From NCBI GenBank assembly GCA_037200445.1, contig JBBCGH010000001.1, positions 3,348,001-3,412,000 of the forward strand: a stretch of DNA of 64,000 bases, in the 5' to 3' direction. The position numbers and the translations under genes were made by a program. Of the stretch, positions 34,494 through 45,939 are shown one piece after another. Under the pieces are notes generated by a model. The model was not told where the DNA came from, did no database searches, and saw only the letters and a program-made list of their open reading frames with translations. Position 1 is the first letter of the stretch. Each line of letters starts with the position of its first letter. This DNA comes from Alphaproteobacteria bacterium. Lineage in GTDB: Bacteria; Pseudomonadota; Alphaproteobacteria; Rhizobiales; Xanthobacteraceae.

Positions 34494-35867
34494 TCAGCCG
34501 CCGGTCAGGTACTGCGACGGATCGACCGGGGTCGCGCCCTTGCGCACTTCGAAGTGGAGCTGTGGGCTCGCCACGTTGCCGGTCTGCCCGGCCTTGCCGA
34601 TAACCTGGCCGCGCTTGATGGTTTCGCCCTTCTTCACGTTCAGCTCGCTGGCGTGCGCATACGCCGTGACGAAGCCGTTCGAGTGCCGCACCAGCACGAG
34701 GTTGCCGTAACCTTTCAGCTCGCTGCCCGCGTAAGCCACGACGCCGTCTTCGGCGGCCTTGATCGGCGTGCCTTCCGGTACTGCGACATTGATGCCGTCG
34801 TTCTGGCCGCCGCCCTGCTTCGGACCGAAGCCCTGGATCACCCGGCCCTTCACCGGCCAGCGGAAGCTCGTGTTCGCGCCGCCGGTCGTGCCGGTCTGGG
34901 CGGGCTCAGGCAGCGGGTCGGCGGCGGGCGCCACGATGTTGGCGGTCGGCGCAGGCTCCTTCTGGGCGACCTGCGGCTGCGCGGGTTTTGCCTGCGCCAT
35001 CTTCGGCGCGGCGTGCTGAGGCTGCGCCGCCTGCGGCTGCGGCGCCGGAGCCTGTGGTTTCGCGGCGGCAACGCGCGGTGCGGGCTGAACGGGTGCCGCC
35101 TGCGGAGCAGGCATGGCGAGGCGCGGCGCGCCGGCCTGCCCCGGGATCGCGATGCGGTCGCCGACCTTGAGATGATGATCGAGGCCCAGATTATTCGCTT
35201 TCGCGATCGCCATCGGGGTCAGGTGGTAGCGGCGGCCGAGCGAGTAGATCGTGTCGCCGGGGGCGACGACATGCGTGTTGTTGCCGGCAGGCCCGGGCAC
35301 CGGTCCAGCGACCCGCGTCGCGGGCGGCGCCACCTGGGGCGCCGCGATCTGCGGCACCATCTGCTGCTGCACGCGCGGGATCACCAGCCGCTGGCCGGGC
35401 TGGATCTGCGTCGCAGGCGACATGTTGTTCGCCTGCAGGATCGCGTGCGGCGGCACGCCGTGGCGGCGCGCGATCGAATCGAGGGTCTCGCCCTGCGCGA
35501 CGATGATCGCGGTTCCGCCGTCCCAGCTCCAGTTCTGCTGCGGCGCCGGCTGGCGCGGATAGGACGACGTGTTCACCGAGCCGGTGACCTCCTGCCGCGC
35601 GGGCGGCTGATAGGTCCCTATGCCGGCGCTGCCGCCGTAGGACGGCGCGGGAAGCGCGGAGGACTCGACCTTGTGGCTCGGCGCGGCCTGGACGGAGCCG
35701 GTCACGTCGTTTGAGGCCTGCGGCTTGGCGGCCCACTGCTGCCCCTCAAACCGGGAGAAATCGCTGCTGCAGCCGGCAAGGCCTGCCGCAAAGGCCGCCA
35801 TCAGGGCAAGGCGCGACACGGCACGCGCGCGTGACGGCTCGTCAAAGCTCGACATGGGACTACTCAC
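34494..35867 (-). CDS. Lipoprotein with two LysM domains and degenerate LytM (M23) domain, NlpD/DipM-like
   Basis: It is 457 residues. A lipoprotein signal ends at Cys33 (AGLAG-C). Two LysM peptidoglycan-binding domains follow (AIIVAQGETLDSIARRHGV... near 130; HVVAPGDTIYSLGRRYHL... near 215), then a Pro/Ala/Gln-rich linker (250-325) and a C-terminal M23 domain (FRWPVKGRVIQGFGP...LHFEVRKG). The first zinc-ligand region, normally H-x-G-x-D, reads NDGIN, so it should lack peptidase activity and act like NlpD/DipM as an activator of cell-wall amidases at division. Start could also be Met5. Confidence 0.9.
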   Translation of the reverse strand: MSSPMSSFDEPSRARAVSRLALMAAFAAGLAGCSSDFSRFEGQQWAAKPQASNDVTGSVQAAPSHKVESSALPAPSYGGSAGIGTYQPPARQEVTGSVNTSSYPRQPAPQQNWSWDGGTAIIVAQGETLDSIARRHGVPPHAILQANNMSPATQIQPGQRLVIPRVQQQMVPQIAAPQVAPPATRVAGPVPGPAGNNTHVVAPGDTIYSLGRRYHLTPMAIAKANNLGLDHHLKVGDRIAIPGQAGAPRLAMPAPQAAPVQPAPRVAAAKPQAPAPQPQAAQPQHAAPKMAQAKPAQPQVAQKEPAPTANIVAPAADPLPEPAQTGTTGGANTSFRWPVKGRVIQGFGPKQGGGQNDGINVAVPEGTPIKAAEDGVVAYAGSELKGYGNLVLVRHSNGFVTAYAHASELNVKKGETIKRGQVIGKAGQTGNVASPQLHFEVRKGATPVDPSQYLTGG

Positions 35868-35955
35868 TCATACGCAACGGACGAGCGAGTTAAACACCGA
35901 CCCAGTAAATAGAGCTTTAAGCCTAACGGCCGCTCAACCTTAATAGATCAAAGTG

Positions 35956-36078
35956 TCGTCATCCCGGCCAAGCGGCCGAAGGCCGCGCGAGCCGGGACCC
36001 AGTAAACGCAGTCCCGTCCGTATCGCACTGCTTGCGTTTACTGGATCCCGGGTCTCGCTCCGCTCGCCCGGGATGACG
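35956..36078. repeat. Composite palindromic repeat (GTCATCCCGG type)
   Basis: The ends are GTCATCCCGGCCAAG and GCCCGGGATGACGC, with an internal inverted pair CCCAGTAAACGCA/TGCGTTTACTGG. It lies between the LysM gene and pcm and just touches the pcm 3' side. Confidence 0.75.
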
Positions 36079-36079
36079 C

Positions 36080-36796
36080 TCAGAGTTCCCGCGCCTGCCC
36101 GGGCAGCAGCGGCACGAAGCGTACCCAGATCAGGTCCTCCTGGGTGACGTCCTCCGCGCCCCGTGTCAGCTTGACCAGCCGCTGCGGTCCCTCGTGCGCG
36201 CCAAGCGGCAGGACCATGACACCGCCGACCGCCAGCTCGTCGATCAGCGCCTGCGGGATCGCCTCGGCTGCCGCCGTCACGATGATCCGGTCGTAGGGTG
36301 CGTGCTCGGGCACGCCCTTGAGTCCGTCGCCGGCGATCACCGTGACGTTGTCGTATCCGAGCTCGGCCAGCACCTTGCGGGCGCTTTCGGCGAGCGTGCG
36401 ATAGCGCTCAACCGTGAACACCTGCCCGGCGAGCTGCGCGAGGATCGCCGCCTGATAGCCCGACCCGGTGCCGACCTCGAGCACGCGGTGCTCGGTCGTC
36501 ACGGCCAGCTGCTCGGTCATATAGGCAACCACGTAAGGCTGGCTGATGGTCTGGCCACAGGCGATCGGCATCGCGTGATCGCCGTACGCGGTGTCGGAAA
36601 ACTCCGGCAGCACGAATTTTTCCCGCGGCACCGCGTCGATCGCGCGCAGCACCGCCTGATCGCTGATACCGCGCCGGCGCAGCGAGAGCAGAAACTCCAT
36701 GCGGTCGACGTTTTCGTCGCCAGGCTGCTCACTCATGTCGCTCGAAGCTGGCTCGCTGCCGCGGCGCCAGGGAAGCCAGCGCCGCTCCTTGCTCAC
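36080..36796 (-). CDS. pcm: Protein-L-isoaspartate O-methyltransferase
   Basis: The 238-residue enzyme methylates isoaspartyl residues in damaged proteins using S-adenosylmethionine. [42 protein letters not shown] is the substrate-binding region, and [18 protein letters not shown] the SAM motif I. ATG at 36796 overlaps the surE TGA by 4 bases (ATGA), so translation is coupled, as usual for the surE-pcm pair. Confidence 0.95.
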   Translation of the reverse strand: MSKERRWLPWRRGSEPASSDMSEQPGDENVDRMEFLLSLRRRGISDQAVLRAIDAVPREKFVLPEFSDTAYGDHAMPIACGQTISQPYVVAYMTEQLAVTTEHRVLEVGTGSGYQAAILAQLAGQVFTVERYRTLAESARKVLAELGYDNVTVIAGDGLKGVPEHAPYDRIIVTAAAEAIPQALIDELAVGGVMVLPLGAHEGPQRLVKLTRGAEDVTQEDLIWVRFVPLLPGQAREL

Positions 36797-37557
36797 TTGA
36801 AGACCCCGGAGAGCCGGGTCATGAACGGCTCGTCGGTCAGGTCGAGCCGCAGCGCGGTCACCGAAATTCGCTTGTTCGCCATTGCGGAGAGATCGGTTCC
36901 GTCGCGCGGCTTGGGGCGCTCCTTGCGGGCAAACGCGAGCCAGTAATAAGGGTTCCCGCGCCCGTCATGGCGCGGATCGATGCGCAACAGGTCCTGATCG
37001 CGCTTGCCTTGCGTGGTGCTCGCGATGCCCTGCACTTCATTCGGCGCGCAATCGGGAAAATTCACGTTCAACAGCACGCCCTGCGGAATGCCTTCCTTGA
37101 GCACCTTGCGGATGACTTCCGGGCCGTGCTTGAGCGCCGTTTCCCAGTGCGGCTTCTGCCGCGTCTCGAGGCCGTAGCCTTGGCTCAGCGCGAAGGACGG
37201 GACACCAAGCGTCGTCCCCTCCATGGCGCCCGCGATCGTGCCCGAATAGGTCACGTCCTCCGCGACGTTCTGCCCGCGGTTGACGCCCGAGAGCAGGAGA
37301 TCGGGCGGATTGTCCGCCATGATGTGGCGGATGCCCATGATGACGCAGTCGGTCGGCGTGCCCTTCACGGCGAAATGCTTCGGCGCGACCTCGCGCAGGC
37401 GTAAGGGATCGTTGAGCGAGAGCGAATGCGACACGCCCGACTGATCGGACTCCGGCGCGACGATCCAGATGTCGTCGGAGAGTTCGCGCGCGATGTCTTC
37501 GCACACGGTGAGCCCGGGTGCGTGAATGCCGTCGTCGTTGGTGATGAGGATGCGCAT
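36793..37557 (-). CDS. surE: 5'/3'-nucleotidase SurE
   Basis: It is 254 residues: [16 protein letters not shown] with the metal-binding Asp pair at 8-9, [16 protein letters not shown], and GTPTDCV. SurE dephosphorylates nucleoside monophosphates in stationary phase and stress. It shares a transcript with pcm downstream and lies behind serS, with a palindromic repeat between them. Confidence 0.97.
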   Translation of the reverse strand: MRILITNDDGIHAPGLTVCEDIARELSDDIWIVAPESDQSGVSHSLSLNDPLRLREVAPKHFAVKGTPTDCVIMGIRHIMADNPPDLLLSGVNRGQNVAEDVTYSGTIAGAMEGTTLGVPSFALSQGYGLETRQKPHWETALKHGPEVIRKVLKEGIPQGVLLNVNFPDCAPNEVQGIASTTQGKRDQDLLRIDPRHDGRGNPYYWLAFARKERPKPRDGTDLSAMANKRISVTALRLDLTDEPFMTRLSGVFK

Positions 37558-37570
37558 CAGACTCTCGACT

Positions 37571-37689
37571 CGTCATGCCCCGCGAAAGCGGGGCACCCAG
37601 TAGACACCGGCGTCAAAGAGAAATCACAGCCGTGCCACAAGCAGGTTTCGGCGATTACTGGGTTGCCCGCTTTCGCGGGCAATGACGAC
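37571..37689. repeat. Composite palindromic repeat (CGTCATGCCCCGCGAAAGCG type)
   Basis: The left part is GTCATGCCCCGCGAAAGCGG, the right part CCCGCTTTCGCGGGCAATGACG, with CCCAGTAG/ACTGGGT pairing inside. It fills the serS-surE gap. Confidence 0.75.
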
Positions 37690-37704
37690 GGAGAGGGTTT
37701 CATC

Positions 37705-39701
<1,997 letters not shown>

Positions 39702-40526
39702 CTACTCCGCGGCCTTCGGCACGCCGGCCGCGGCGGCCTTCGCGGCAGCCTCGGCGGCCGCCTTCTTCTCCACGAAGGCAACCGACCAGATCGAGCCCTC
39801 GTAGAGCAGCATCAGCGGCACCGCGAGCGAGAGCTGGCTGATCACGTCCGGCGGGGTGAGCACCGCGGCGATCACGAACGCTCCGACGATGAAATAGCGC
39901 CGCTTGGTCTTGAGCGTGTCCGACGTAAGGATGCCGACGCGCCCGAGCAGGGTCAGCACCACGGGCAGCTGGAACGCGACGCCGAAGGCGAGCACCAGCC
40001 ACATCATGAGATCGAGATATTCGCCGACCTTGGGTAACAGCTCGATCTTGGCCTGCCCGGCGCCGCCCAATTGCTGCATGCCGAGCGAGAAGCGCACGAT
40101 CAGCGGCATCACGATGAAATAGACGACGAGCGCGCCGAGCGAAAAAAAGATCGGCGTTGCGACCAGATAGGGCGCGAACGCGCGCCGCTCATGGCGGTAA
40201 AGGCCGGGTGCCACGAACTTGTAGATCTGGCTCGCGATCACCGGGAACGAGATGAAGGCCGCGCCGAACATCGCGAGCTTGAGCTTGGTCCAGAAGAACT
40301 CGAGCAGCGCCGTGTAGATGAATTTGGTGTTCTCCGCGCCCGCGACCCACTCGAACGGCCAGATCAGCACGTTGTAGATCTCGCCCGCGAAAAAGAAGCA
40401 CACGAAGAACGTGAGCACGAAGGCGATGAGCGCCTTGATCAGCCGCTCGCGCAGCTCGATCAGGTGCTCCATCAGCGGCGCCTTGGTCGCCTCGATCTCC
40501 TTCTGGTCGTCTTCGGAAGGCTTCAT
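39702..40526 (-). CDS. tatC: Twin-arginine translocase subunit TatC
   Basis: It is 274 residues with six membrane helices. [21 protein letters not shown] is the conserved N-terminal signal-peptide recognition segment, with the Glu/Arg pair, and later [20 protein letters not shown]. TatC binds the RR signal of folded exported proteins. Its start overlaps tatB's stop by 4 bases. The C-terminal tail is Ala/Lys-rich. Confidence 0.97.
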   Translation of the reverse strand: MKPSEDDQKEIEATKAPLMEHLIELRERLIKALIAFVLTFFVCFFFAGEIYNVLIWPFEWVAGAENTKFIYTALLEFFWTKLKLAMFGAAFISFPVIASQIYKFVAPGLYRHERRAFAPYLVATPIFFSLGALVVYFIVMPLIVRFSLGMQQLGGAGQAKIELLPKVGEYLDLMMWLVLAFGVAFQLPVVLTLLGRVGILTSDTLKTKRRYFIVGAFVIAAVLTPPDVISQLSLAVPLMLLYEGSIWSVAFVEKKAAAEAAAKAAAAGVPKAAE

Positions 40527-41083
40527 GCCGCCTTGCCTCCCTCGGGGGCGGCAACGGGTTTCGGCTCGGGCGCGGCCGGCGCAGCGGGCCCGCTCGGCGC
40601 AGTCTCGATGAAATCCTGTGTCTGCGGCGGTGGCGGAAGCTCCGGCATCGGCACGTTGACGTCGACGGCTGGCTCAGGCGCGACCGGCGCGGTGCCGAGC
40701 GCGACCGGATCGGCCGGCGCCGAGGGCGGGATTTCGGGCGGCGGCGCGGTCGGATCGGAAGGCGGCGCGACCGCGACATTCTCGGCACCCGGCGTGGACC
40801 CGACCGGGTCCTGGATCATCTTCTCCAGTTCGTTCTTGATCTCGGTCGTGTCGAAGGTCGATTTGATGGCCGAGGTCGTGTCGTCGAACTGCTTCTTCAG
40901 GTCCGCCATCTCGGCTTCGCGCATCGCCTCGTTGAACTGACCCTGGAATTCCGCCGCCATGCGGCGGATCTTGGTCATCCACTGCCCGAGCTGGCGCAGC
41001 ACGGCAGGCAGCTCTTTCGGCCCGATCACGAGAAGCGCGACCACGCCGATGATGACGAGCTTGCCCCAGGAGATATCGAACAT
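40523..41083 (-). CDS. tatB: Twin-arginine translocase subunit TatB
   Basis: This is 186 residues: [36 protein letters not shown] is the TatB membrane helix, the Pro hinge and start of the amphipathic helix, then a long Pro/Ala-rich tail (about 95-186). It forms the TatBC receptor for RR signal peptides. It starts 6 bases after the stop of a 40-codon TatB-like ORF and overlaps tatC by 4. Confidence 0.95.
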   Translation of the reverse strand: MFDISWGKLVIIGVVALLVIGPKELPAVLRQLGQWMTKIRRMAAEFQGQFNEAMREAEMADLKKQFDDTTSAIKSTFDTTEIKNELEKMIQDPVGSTPGAENVAVAPPSDPTAPPPEIPPSAPADPVALGTAPVAPEPAVDVNVPMPELPPPPQTQDFIETAPSGPAAPAAPEPKPVAAPEGGKAA

Positions 41084-41089
41084 CGCTGA

Positions 41090-41212
41090 CTAACCCCGGA
41101 CGCGGCGGATCGACCGAATCTGTCGATCCATCGCATCCCAATATTTGGGCGCCATCACGATTGCGGTGACGACGCCGATCACGAGAAATTTGCCCAGCAA
41201 GCTCTCGAACAT
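41090..41212 (-). CDS. Mini TatB-like ORF (40 codons) between tatA and tatB
   Basis: It encodes MFESLLGKFLVIGVVTAI followed by VMAPKYWDAMDRQIRSIRRVRG. It aligns over its whole length with the TatB N-terminus (MF-x-GK-x-IGVV-x-V-x-PK-x-RQ-x-RR), including the hinge P-K. It has one membrane helix and a very short basic amphipathic part, and lacks the long TatB tail. GGAG lies 12 bases before its ATG. It ends 6 bases before tatB. It could be a small functional Tat component or a remnant of tatB duplication. Confidence 0.55.
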   Translation of the reverse strand: MFESLLGKFLVIGVVTAIVMAPKYWDAMDRQIRSIRRVRG

Positions 41213-41292
41213 GGGCTTATCAACTCCAAGGGGCGCAGGACCTCGCGGCCGCGCCCCTTCGTATCAAGAATGGCCGCTGCGCCGTGCGGCGA

Positions 41293-41550
41293 TCAGACGG
41301 TTGAGCCTTCGACGCGCTTCTCGGTATCGGCGCGCGCCTTCATCGCCGTCCCGGCGTTGTCGTTGTCGATCACCTTCGTGTCCGGCTTTGTCGGATCGGT
41401 CTTGGCGACCTCGTCGTCGGACATGCCCTTCTTGAAGGCCTTGATGCCCTGCGCGACGTCGCCCATCAGCTCGGAGATCTTACCGCGACCAAACAGCAGC
41501 AGAACCACCGCAATCACGATGATCCAGTGCCAAATGCTTAAGGAACCCAT
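41293..41550 (-). CDS. tatA: Twin-arginine translocase subunit TatA
   Basis: The 85-residue protein has the membrane helix [39 protein letters not shown] with the FG hinge and amphipathic helix, then an acidic tail. TatA multimers form the transport path of the Tat system. It is the first gene of the tatA-(mini)-tatB-tatC operon. Confidence 0.96.
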   Translation of the reverse strand: MGSLSIWHWIIVIAVVLLLFGRGKISELMGDVAQGIKAFKKGMSDDEVAKTDPTKPDTKVIDNDNAGTAMKARADTEKRVEGSTV

Positions 41551-41732
41551 GGACTAACCCTCCAGCGGACGGGCTCGCCCGCCCCGTCGTTTGGCGCAGA
41601 ACCTAGGCTCCACGGGCGCCAAAAACAAGAACTTATGCCAATTTGGAGGTGCGGCCGAAGCGCTTGTTTGCGCGAGGGAAACGCCGCTACGTACGCTACG
41701 CAGCGGTTCCGTGGGTGTTAACTATCCCACGC

Positions 41733-41849
41733 CGTCATCCCGGGCGAACGAAGCGAGACCCGGGATCCACAAAATCGGGTCAAGCGAATAAGCTGAGAGT
41801 CTCGTGGCTATGGATCCCGGATAGCCCCTTCGGGGCTTCCGGGATGACA
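41733..41849. repeat. Composite palindromic repeat (GTCATCCCGGG type)
   Basis: The ends are CGTCATCCCGGGCGAACG and GCTTCCGGGATGAC, with internal GGGATCC/GGATCCC. It takes up most of the 307-base gap between scpB and tatA; nothing else was found in that gap. Confidence 0.75.
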
Positions 41850-41857
41850 CCTGTGCG

Positions 41858-42577
41858 TTACTCCTCCGGCTCTGCCCGCGGCGCAAGGCCAAGATCCAGA
41901 TCGCCGGGCTCGAGCGGGTCTTCGTCCTCGCGCAGTGCCGCATCGTCGGACGGGAGTGGAACCGAGAAGCCCGCCGGCAGGCGGCCATCGAACAGGCCGG
42001 TGCCCTTGAGTTCGTCGAGGCCGGGCAGATCGCCGATCGCCTCGAGGCCGAAATGCTCGAGGAAGGTCTGCGTGGTGCCGAAGGTAAGCGGCCGGCCCGG
42101 CGCCTTGCGCCGCCCGCGCGGACGCACCCAGCCTGTTTCCATCAGCACATCGACCGTGCCCTTCGACACCGTGACGCCGCGGATCTCCTCGATCTCGGCG
42201 CGGGTCACCGGCTGATGGTAGGCGATGATCGCGAGCGTCTCGTTGGCGGCGCGCGAGAGCTTCTTCGGCTCGACCGACTCGCGCGCGAGCAGCCAGGCAA
42301 GATCGTTTGCGGTCCGGAAGGTCCATTTGCCGGCGATGCGCATCAGGTTGACGCCGCGCGGCGCGTATTCGGCCTGCAGGCGGCGCATCGCGGCCGCGAT
42401 GTCGACGCCTTCGGGCAGCCGCTCGCGCAAGGTCTTCTCGTCGAGCGGCTCGCCGGCCGCAAACAGCAGCGCCTCGATCAGCCGCAATTCCTCCGGCCGA
42501 TCCTGCGCCATCGGTTCGTCAGCAGGCATCTCGTCAACCACTTCGTCGCCGACGACATGCGGCTTCGCCATGGCCAT
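41858..42577 (-). CDS. scpB: Segregation and condensation protein B
   Basis: It is 239 residues from MAMAKPHV. Two winged-helix domains: LRLIEALLFAAGEPLDEKTLRERLP (about 35) and AANETLAIIAYHQPVTRAEIEEIRGV (about 120), with TGWVRPRGRRKAPGRPLTFGTT. ScpB dimers bind ScpA to complete the SMC complex. An acidic tail follows. An extension upstream to 42715 has no homology and would run into scpA. Confidence 0.95.
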   Translation of the reverse strand: MAMAKPHVVGDEVVDEMPADEPMAQDRPEELRLIEALLFAAGEPLDEKTLRERLPEGVDIAAAMRRLQAEYAPRGVNLMRIAGKWTFRTANDLAWLLARESVEPKKLSRAANETLAIIAYHQPVTRAEIEEIRGVTVSKGTVDVLMETGWVRPRGRRKAPGRPLTFGTTQTFLEHFGLEAIGDLPGLDELKGTGLFDGRLPAGFSVPLPSDDAALREDEDPLEPGDLDLGLAPRAEPEE

Positions 42578-42593
42578 TCCTCGTACTCCCCCG

Positions 42594-43400
42594 TTACTGA
42601 ACCGCTGCGGGCGGCGGGCTCCCTTCGCTGTGCTTGCGCAGGAAGATCGGCCCGAACGCCGTATCCTGATGCATGTCGACCGCGCCCTCGCGCACCATTT
42701 CGAGCACCGACGCAAAGCTCGATGCCATCACGGTCGCGCGCATCGCAGGCTCGACCACATAGCTTAAGAGATAGTGATCGAGCCGGCTCCAGTCGGCCGA
42801 CACGCCGATCATCCGCTCCAGCGCCTCACGCGCCTCGGCGAGCGACCACACCTGGCGCGGCGCGAAACGCACGTGCGCGAGCGCATTCTTCTGGCGCTGC
42901 GCCGCATAGGCCGTGAGCAGGTCGTAGAGCGTCGCGGTCCACTCCGGCCGTTTGATGTCGGCGATCGGCTCAGGCGCGCCGCGCCCGAACACGTCGCGAT
43001 TGAGCTGCGGCCGTCCGATCAGCGCCTCCGCGGCATTGCGGATCGCCTCGAGGCGGCGCAGCCGCAACGCGAGTGCGGTCGCCATGTCCTCGGCGCTCGG
43101 CCCAAGCTCGCCCTCCTTCTCGGGCAAGAGCAGCCGCGACTTGAGGTAGGCGAGCCACGCCGCCATCACCAGATAGTCGGCCGCGAGCTCGAGCCGGATG
43201 CGCCGCGCCTCCTCGATGAAGGCGAGATACTGGTCGGCGAGCGCCAGGATGGAGATCTTCGACAGGTCGACCTTCTGCTGGCGCGCGAGCATCAGCAACA
43301 GATCGAGCGGCCCCTCGAAGCCCTCGACATCGACGATCAGCGCGCGCTCGTCGGAGGCAAGCTCCGGCGACAACGCCTCGAAGTTTGCGTCTTCGCTCAT
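42594..43400 (-). CDS. scpA: Segregation and condensation protein A
   Basis: It is 268 residues: LIVDVEGFEGPLDLLLMLARQQKVDLSKISILALADQYLAFI is the ScpA (kleisin) N-terminus that binds the SMC neck. The C-terminal winged helix ends near 250. The start at 43400 begins MSEDANFE; a longer frame reaches 43571 through a repeat and nagZ. It is 16 bases ahead of scpB. Confidence 0.95.
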   Translation of the reverse strand: MSEDANFEALSPELASDERALIVDVEGFEGPLDLLLMLARQQKVDLSKISILALADQYLAFIEEARRIRLELAADYLVMAAWLAYLKSRLLLPEKEGELGPSAEDMATALALRLRRLEAIRNAAEALIGRPQLNRDVFGRGAPEPIADIKRPEWTATLYDLLTAYAAQRQKNALAHVRFAPRQVWSLAEAREALERMIGVSADWSRLDHYLLSYVVEPAMRATVMASSFASVLEMVREGAVDMHQDTAFGPIFLRKHSEGSPPPAAVQ

Positions 43401-43417
43401 GACGCGATTCTTTGCTT

Positions 43418-43489
43418 GCGCATGATCTGATCCGAAAACCGGTGTCCATCCCCGATCGGTGTCGAGGACATGCTTTTCGGGATCATGCG
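43418..43489. repeat. Palindromic repeat head, between nagZ and scpA
   Basis: It runs GCGCATGATCTGATCCGA to TTTTCGGGATCATGCGAC, same family as 10773. The nagZ stop codon TGA lies inside it. Confidence 0.8.
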
Positions 43490-44490
43490 ACGGCACCCAT
43501 CGCGGCGAACTCGTCGCGCGCAGTTGCCACATCGAACGGCGCCGGCGCACGCCGCATCGCCAGCGCCGCATCGGCGCGCCGCCTGCCCTCGCCTGCCAGC
43601 GGCGGACACGCGTCCGCGACCTCGCGCCGTTCGTCGAACGACCCGTTGCAGTGAAGCACCACGTCGCAGCCGGCTGCGAGCGTCGCGCGTGCTCGCTCGG
43701 CGAGCGTGCCCGACAGGGCGTTCATCGAGATGTCGTCGTTCATCAACAGGCCGTCGAATCCGATGTGACCGCGAATCACTTGTTGCACCATTGTGACTGA
43801 AGTGGTGGCGGGCGCGACGGGGTCGATCGCGGTAAACACAACATGCGCGGTCATACCCAAAGGAAGTTTCGCGAGCGGCCGGAATGCGGCGAAATCGGTT
43901 GACTGGAGCGTCTGCGCGTCAGTGGCAACGACCGGCAGCGCGTGGTGGCTGTCGGCGGTCGCGCGGCCGTGTCCCGGGATGTGCTTGAGCACCGGCAGCA
44001 CCCCTCCCGCAAGCAGCCCTTCCGCGACCGCGGCGCCGATCGCCGCGACCTTCCCGGGCGTCCTCCCATAAGCGCGGTTGCCGATCACCGGATCGGCCGC
44101 GCTCACCGGCACGTCGGCGAGCGGCAGGCAGTCGACATCGATGCCGGCGTCGCGCAGGTCGTGCGCGATCAGCCGGGCTCCGAGCCATGCGGCGCGCAGC
44201 CCTTCCGTTTCATCGCCGTCATAGAGCGCACCGTAGTGGGCGCCCGGAGGATACGTCGGCCAGTGCGGCGGCCCGAGCCGCTGCACCCGTCCGCCCTCCT
44301 GGTCGACCAAAATCGGTGCGTTGCGGCCAACCGATTCGCGCATGCTTTCGGTCAGCGCACGGAGTTGATCCGGTGTCTCAACATTCCGCTTGAAGACAAT
44401 GAATCCCCAAGGGTCCGCGTCGCGGAAAAAGGCGCGCTCGTCCGCGCTCAGAGTTAGCCCTGCGGCATCGGTAATGAGGGCCCTGACCAT
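43483..44490 (-). CDS. nagZ: Beta-N-acetylhexosaminidase NagZ (cell-wall recycling)
   Basis: The 335-residue GH3 enzyme removes N-acetylglucosamine from anhydro-muropeptides in the cytoplasm. The loop KHIPGHGRATADSHHALP carries the acid/base His; FDGLLMNDDISMNAL has the nucleophile Asp; VDQEGGRVQRL is conserved. The stop codon is contributed by the repeat that follows, so the last residues (AAMGAVA) may be altered from the ancestral end. Confidence 0.95.
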   Translation of the reverse strand: MVRALITDAAGLTLSADERAFFRDADPWGFIVFKRNVETPDQLRALTESMRESVGRNAPILVDQEGGRVQRLGPPHWPTYPPGAHYGALYDGDETEGLRAAWLGARLIAHDLRDAGIDVDCLPLADVPVSAADPVIGNRAYGRTPGKVAAIGAAVAEGLLAGGVLPVLKHIPGHGRATADSHHALPVVATDAQTLQSTDFAAFRPLAKLPLGMTAHVVFTAIDPVAPATTSVTMVQQVIRGHIGFDGLLMNDDISMNALSGTLAERARATLAAGCDVVLHCNGSFDERREVADACPPLAGEGRRRADAALAMRRAPAPFDVATARDEFAAMGAVA

Positions 44491-44561
44491 GGCGGCGGCT
44501 TATCTGCGCCGCGGCAGGGGGTCAAGGCGGCGTCAGGCCTCGCGAGGGCTTCCCGTCTGCC

Positions 44562-45545
44562 TCAATCCACCTGCAAGCCGCTCGCCTTGATCGGGCCTTC
44601 CCAGCGCGCAATCTCGTCGACCACGTACTTGGCGAGGTAGTCGGGGCCGCGACGCTCAGGCGCGACACCGACCACGCCGATGTCATGGAAGCGGGTTTTG
44701 ATCGCAGGCGTGTCCATTGCGGCGTGCGTCGCCTCGTTCAGCTTGCTCACGATGTCCTGCGGCGCGCCCTTCGGCAGGAAGAATGCCGTCCAGGTCACGA
44801 CGTCGTAGTCCGTGATGCCCTGCTCGTGCGCGGTCGCGAGCTCCGGCATCAGTGGCGTGCGCTCGCGTGACAACAGCGCCAGCGGCTTCGTCTGCTTCGC
44901 GGCGGCCCGCGCAACAGACGTGCCCATGTTGCCGCACATGTAATCGATCTGGCCGCCGATCAGGTCGTTCGCGGCAGGCCCGCCACCCCGGTAGGGCACG
45001 TGCGTGACCTCGACACCGATCCTGGCGTTGAGCAGCGCACAGGCAAGATGCGTCGTCGTTCCTGCGCCGGCCGAGCCGTACTGCATCTTGGTGCCGTTCT
45101 GCTTCAGCAGCGCGGCGAATTCCACAAGGTTGTTGGCGGGAAGGTCCTTGCGGCCCTCGAGCACCATCGGCTGGTCGGAGAACAGCGTGACCGGTGTGAA
45201 ATCATTGACCGCGTCATAGCGGCGCTTGCGGTACGTCGACTGGTTATAGGCGTGCGTGCCGACTGTCCCGAGCAATACCGTGTAGCCATCCGGCTTGGCG
45301 CTAATGACGCGCTGGACGCCGATGATGCCAGCTGCGCCCGTCACATTCTCCACGACAATCGACTGGCCGAGCAGCTCGCTCATGCGTATCGCGATGATGC
45401 GGGCGACCGTGTCGAAGGCGCCACCCGCGGCGTATGGCACCACCATCGTGATGGGCCGAGACGGATAGGGTTGCGCTTGCGCGGCCGCGGACCAAGCCGC
45501 CGCTGCAAACACCAGCAATGTCGCGAGATGCCGCCGTCCCATCAT
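44562..45545 (-). CDS. Tripartite tricarboxylate transporter receptor (Bug family)
   Basis: It is 327 residues with a signal peptide (MMGRRHLATLLVFAAAAWSAAAQA) and the Bug pattern: YPSRPITMVVPYAAGGAFDTVARIIA, VVENVTGAAGIIGVQRV, YGSAGAGTTTHLACALLN. Bug proteins bind small carboxylated solutes in the periplasm. No tctA/tctB permease is near, as is common for these orphans. It is inserted in the otherwise conserved SPOR-nagZ interval. Confidence 0.92.
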   Translation of the reverse strand: MMGRRHLATLLVFAAAAWSAAAQAQPYPSRPITMVVPYAAGGAFDTVARIIAIRMSELLGQSIVVENVTGAAGIIGVQRVISAKPDGYTVLLGTVGTHAYNQSTYRKRRYDAVNDFTPVTLFSDQPMVLEGRKDLPANNLVEFAALLKQNGTKMQYGSAGAGTTTHLACALLNARIGVEVTHVPYRGGGPAANDLIGGQIDYMCGNMGTSVARAAAKQTKPLALLSRERTPLMPELATAHEQGITDYDVVTWTAFFLPKGAPQDIVSKLNEATHAAMDTPAIKTRFHDIGVVGVAPERRGPDYLAKYVVDEIARWEGPIKASGLQVD

Positions 45546-45635
45546 CGCCCCGCCTGTTGAGTGATCCGGTGGTGCGGAGCCTAGCGGATTGGCTTGCGGG
45601 GGGCTAACGCGACCCACCGCCGCGTCCCGGATCGG

Positions 45636-45854
45636 TTAGATCTCCCGCGACCCCTGCCAGGCCCAGCGCAGCAGCGCCCATGCGCTGCCGCCGGTCGCCA
45701 TGCCGAGCAAGTAGATCACAATGACGAGCACGGCCAGCGGCGCGCTCAGCTGCAACCGCAGGAACGAGACAGTGACGCTCTGGAAATTCTGCAAGGCAAA
45801 GATCAGCGTTACCAGAACCAGTACCGTGATCGCTGCCAGATAAACCCAGCGCAT
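45636..45854 (-). CDS. LapA-domain small membrane protein
   Basis: The 72 residues MRWVYLAAITVLVLVTLIFALQNFQSVTVSFLRLQLSAPLAVLVIVIYLLGMATGG hold two helices with the motif ALQNFQSVTVSFL typical of LapA/YciS-type proteins, which in enterobacteria work in lipopolysaccharide assembly control. The start at 45854 has GGGGGG upstream. Confidence 0.85.
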   Translation of the reverse strand: MRWVYLAAITVLVLVTLIFALQNFQSVTVSFLRLQLSAPLAVLVIVIYLLGMATGGSAWALLRWAWQGSREI

Positions 45855-45939
45855 GGCGCCCCCCATCCTGCGCCTATCGCGTCGTTGGCGTGACGCGATG
45901 CAGGCGACTAACGCCAGCGCAGGAAAGGCGGTCGCCTGC

